This document shows positions 5,874-6,847 of a stretch of 6,847 nt of DNA, piece after piece. Within the stretch, counting starts at the first letter, position 1; the number at the start of each line of letters is the position of its first letter. This DNA comes from Alphaproteobacteria bacterium. Lineage in GTDB: Bacteria; Pseudomonadota; Alphaproteobacteria; Sphingomonadales; Sphingomonadaceae. The translations under genes were made by a program, and so were the position numbers. The DNA lies in assembly GCA_018828205.1 (NCBI GenBank), contig JAHJWA010000383.1:1-6847 (forward strand), written 5' to 3'. The notes below the pieces were generated by a model, which saw only the letters and a program-made list of their open reading frames with translations, made no database searches and was not told the origin of the DNA.

Positions 5874-6362
5874 ATGGATTTTCACATCTCCCCCTTATTA
5901 ACACTCGACAAGACCGAGATAATCCTCGCAATGCCCTTGTCAGAAGTCTGGCTGGCTATGGCATTCTTGGGCTTGGCAGCTTGTATTTACGCTACTGGCA
6001 TACCCGGCGCACTCGTACCGGTTTCCTTTTCCTCGGGTGCGCTTCTAGGCGAGACGATTGCCATCGCAGCGGTCGCCGCAGGCGCGCTTTTTGGATCGGT
6101 CATCCTTTTCTGCGGGCTAGCGCGGGGAACGAGTTCTATCTCGCAGCATCGGTATGGCCGCCACATCAAGAGGTTGGATGACGCAGTTTCAAGGGGTGGG
6201 ATTTTACCGATTATTGGACTTCGCCTGATTGGCATCCCGCATCTGGCCGTGACGGGAGTTTGCGCATTGGCCTCTATAAGCCTGCGGCGTTATGCCATTT
6301 CGACGCTCGTTGGAGTTCTTCCCGCGATTGCGATAGCGGCGACTGCCGGGGCTGCGCTCTAG
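5874..6362 (+). CDS. Small VTT/DedA-like (TVP38/TMEM64-type) inner-membrane protein
   Basis: A 162-residue hydrophobic protein with about four or five membrane segments and no signal peptide. The order of features is that of the VTT (SNARE-associated Golgi) domain: 'TGIPGALVPVSFSSGALLGE' (41-60), 'GALFGSVILFCGLARG' (70-85), a charged cytoplasmic stretch 'YGRHIKRLDDAVSRGG' (94-109), 'LPIIGLRLIGIPHLAVTG' (111-128), and a last helix with 'LVGVLPAIAIA' (145-155). Bacterial relatives include lipid scramblase/flippase-like DedA proteins needed for envelope integrity. The R-x-x-P-x-x-P motif usual at 117-123 is changed to R-L-I-G-I-P, so this is a divergent or shortened member. I start at ATG 5874 because AGGCGAG (5859-5865) lies eight bases before it. 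TTG at 5868 and ATG at 5931 are alternatives. The next gene on the same strand is a methyltransferase. Confidence 0.65.
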   Translation: MDFHISPLLTLDKTEIILAMPLSEVWLAMAFLGLAACIYATGIPGALVPVSFSSGALLGETIAIAAVAAGALFGSVILFCGLARGTSSISQHRYGRHIKRLDDAVSRGGILPIIGLRLIGIPHLAVTGVCALASISLRRYAISTLVGVLPAIAIAATAGAAL

Positions 6363-6490
6363 TCGCACTGGACGATCGCCGAGCCTGAAAACCTGCGTAT
6401 CAAATGCCAAACCAGGGGGCAATACACGCTGTCAGGCTGTATCGCCTCGATTCCGGCGCAGAATATCCATTTTCCACCTCGTATGAGAGG

Positions 6491-6503
6491 GGCGGCAGCC
6501 GCC
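6491..6503. repeat. GGCGGC/GCCGCC palindrome ahead of the methyltransferase
   Basis: GGCGGC (6491-6496) and GCCGCC (6498-6503) form a perfect inverted repeat around one A, in the 174-base spacer between the VTT stop and the methyltransferase ATG. As RNA it could fold into a tight GC hairpin 33 bases before that ATG. No U-tract follows, so it is not a typical terminator. If the methyltransferase instead started at ATG 6483, the palindrome would encode alanines and arginines. Confidence 0.25.
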
Positions 6504-6536
6504 AGGCGTCTGCTCAACCGATTCGGGACGCACAGA

Positions 6537-6847
6537 ATGACGACAAAGCTTCTCACAGGTATTTTATCCAAGCCGGTCGCATCGAGTTCGCAAGCTCGGC
6601 TGACCCTTACCGAACGGGCATTCCAGATTGGCTTTGGGGCGATTCAATGGCCCTGGTTGCTCAAAAGCCTTTATGGCGGAACACGCCACTCCAAGTTCGC
6701 TCTCCTGGAACGACTTGGCCTTGACCCCGATGCACTTCCTCATCTTGGCAGCTGGAAGGCGGACACTCACTTCCTCCATCGCATTGTTGACCTGGCTGAA
6801 GAGCGCCAACCCGCAAATGTGGTCGAACTCGGCTCTGGAGCCACATC
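6537..6847 (+). CDS. Class I SAM-dependent methyltransferase, N-terminal fragment
   Basis: The frame starting at ATG 6537 is open to the window edge, giving 103 residues. It ends in 'RQPANVVELGSGAT' (90-103), the first strand and glycine-rich loop (motif I, E-L-G-S-G) that binds S-adenosylmethionine in Rossmann-fold methyltransferases. Before it are 'LLKSLYGGTRHSKFALLERLG' spanning about 41-61 and 'LGSWKADTHFLHRIVDLAEE' (70-89). A helical lead-in with 'L.SW..D...L..I' before motif I is common in methyltransferases found near glycan or polysaccharide genes, so a role in envelope glycan or small-molecule modification is possible but not shown. No strong ribosome site precedes 6537; GGGA lies about nine bases before it. 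ATG 6483 in the same frame is an alternative with a poorer site. The acceptor cannot be inferred without the C-terminal part. Confidence 0.7.
   Translation, partial: MTTKLLTGILSKPVASSSQARLTLTERAFQIGFGAIQWPWLLKSLYGGTRHSKFALLERLGLDPDALPHLGSWKADTHFLHRIVDLAEERQPANVVELGSGAT

Noticed and set aside
5837..6181. 114-residue plus-strand frame overlapping the VTT gene
   Set aside because: Out of frame with the membrane protein and without hydrophobic segments or motifs; the VTT frame is clearly better.
6404..6724. 106-residue plus-strand frame near the right edge
   Set aside because: Overlaps the methyltransferase in another frame and stops before the E-L-G-S-G motif, which only the frame from 6537 encodes.

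Overview
The window looks like chromosomal DNA of an alphaproteobacterium, most likely a sphingomonad (Sphingomonadales). This is inferred from the large 'IEVLRGPQGTLFGRNATSG' type TonB-dependent receptor ending in phenylalanine, a NodT-type outer-membrane efflux tail, moderately high G+C and protein style. I recognise no rRNA, tRNA, CRISPR array, insertion sequence or phage gene.

Layout. Positions 1-219 (+) hold the C-terminal end of an outer-membrane efflux channel protein. It converges on a minus-strand block across a 40-base gap that contains a hairpin fit to be a shared terminator. The minus-strand block, read from right to left, is: a 983-residue TonB-dependent receptor (5478-2527), a TetR/AcrR regulator with an AefR-like C-terminal half (2309-1701), an alpha/beta hydrolase with a GTG start (1557-652), and a PaaI-type hotdog thioesterase (655-260) joined to the hydrolase by a 4-base ATGA overlap. 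Right of the receptor is a gene-free divergent region of about 395 bases. It carries a Fur-box-like inverted repeat and nested G/C-rich hairpins in the receptor's presumed leader. Two plus-strand genes follow: a small VTT/DedA-like membrane protein (5874-6362) and the start of a class I SAM-dependent methyltransferase (from about 6537) that runs off the window.

How the genes may work together. The receptor would import a scarce ligand through the outer membrane, energised by TonB. The hydrolase and thioesterase could cleave an ester or amide and an acyl-CoA derived from it, and the TetR protein between them could sense a ligand. This is an inference from order and strand only; neither ligand nor substrates can be read from the sequence. 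The VTT protein and methyltransferase probably belong to a separate, envelope-related unit.

Nothing in the window is clearly a new kind of system. The points most worth checking are the receptor's leader hairpins and inverted repeat, the uptake-plus-hydrolysis gene order, and the stop-free frame joining the VTT stop codon to the methyltransferase.
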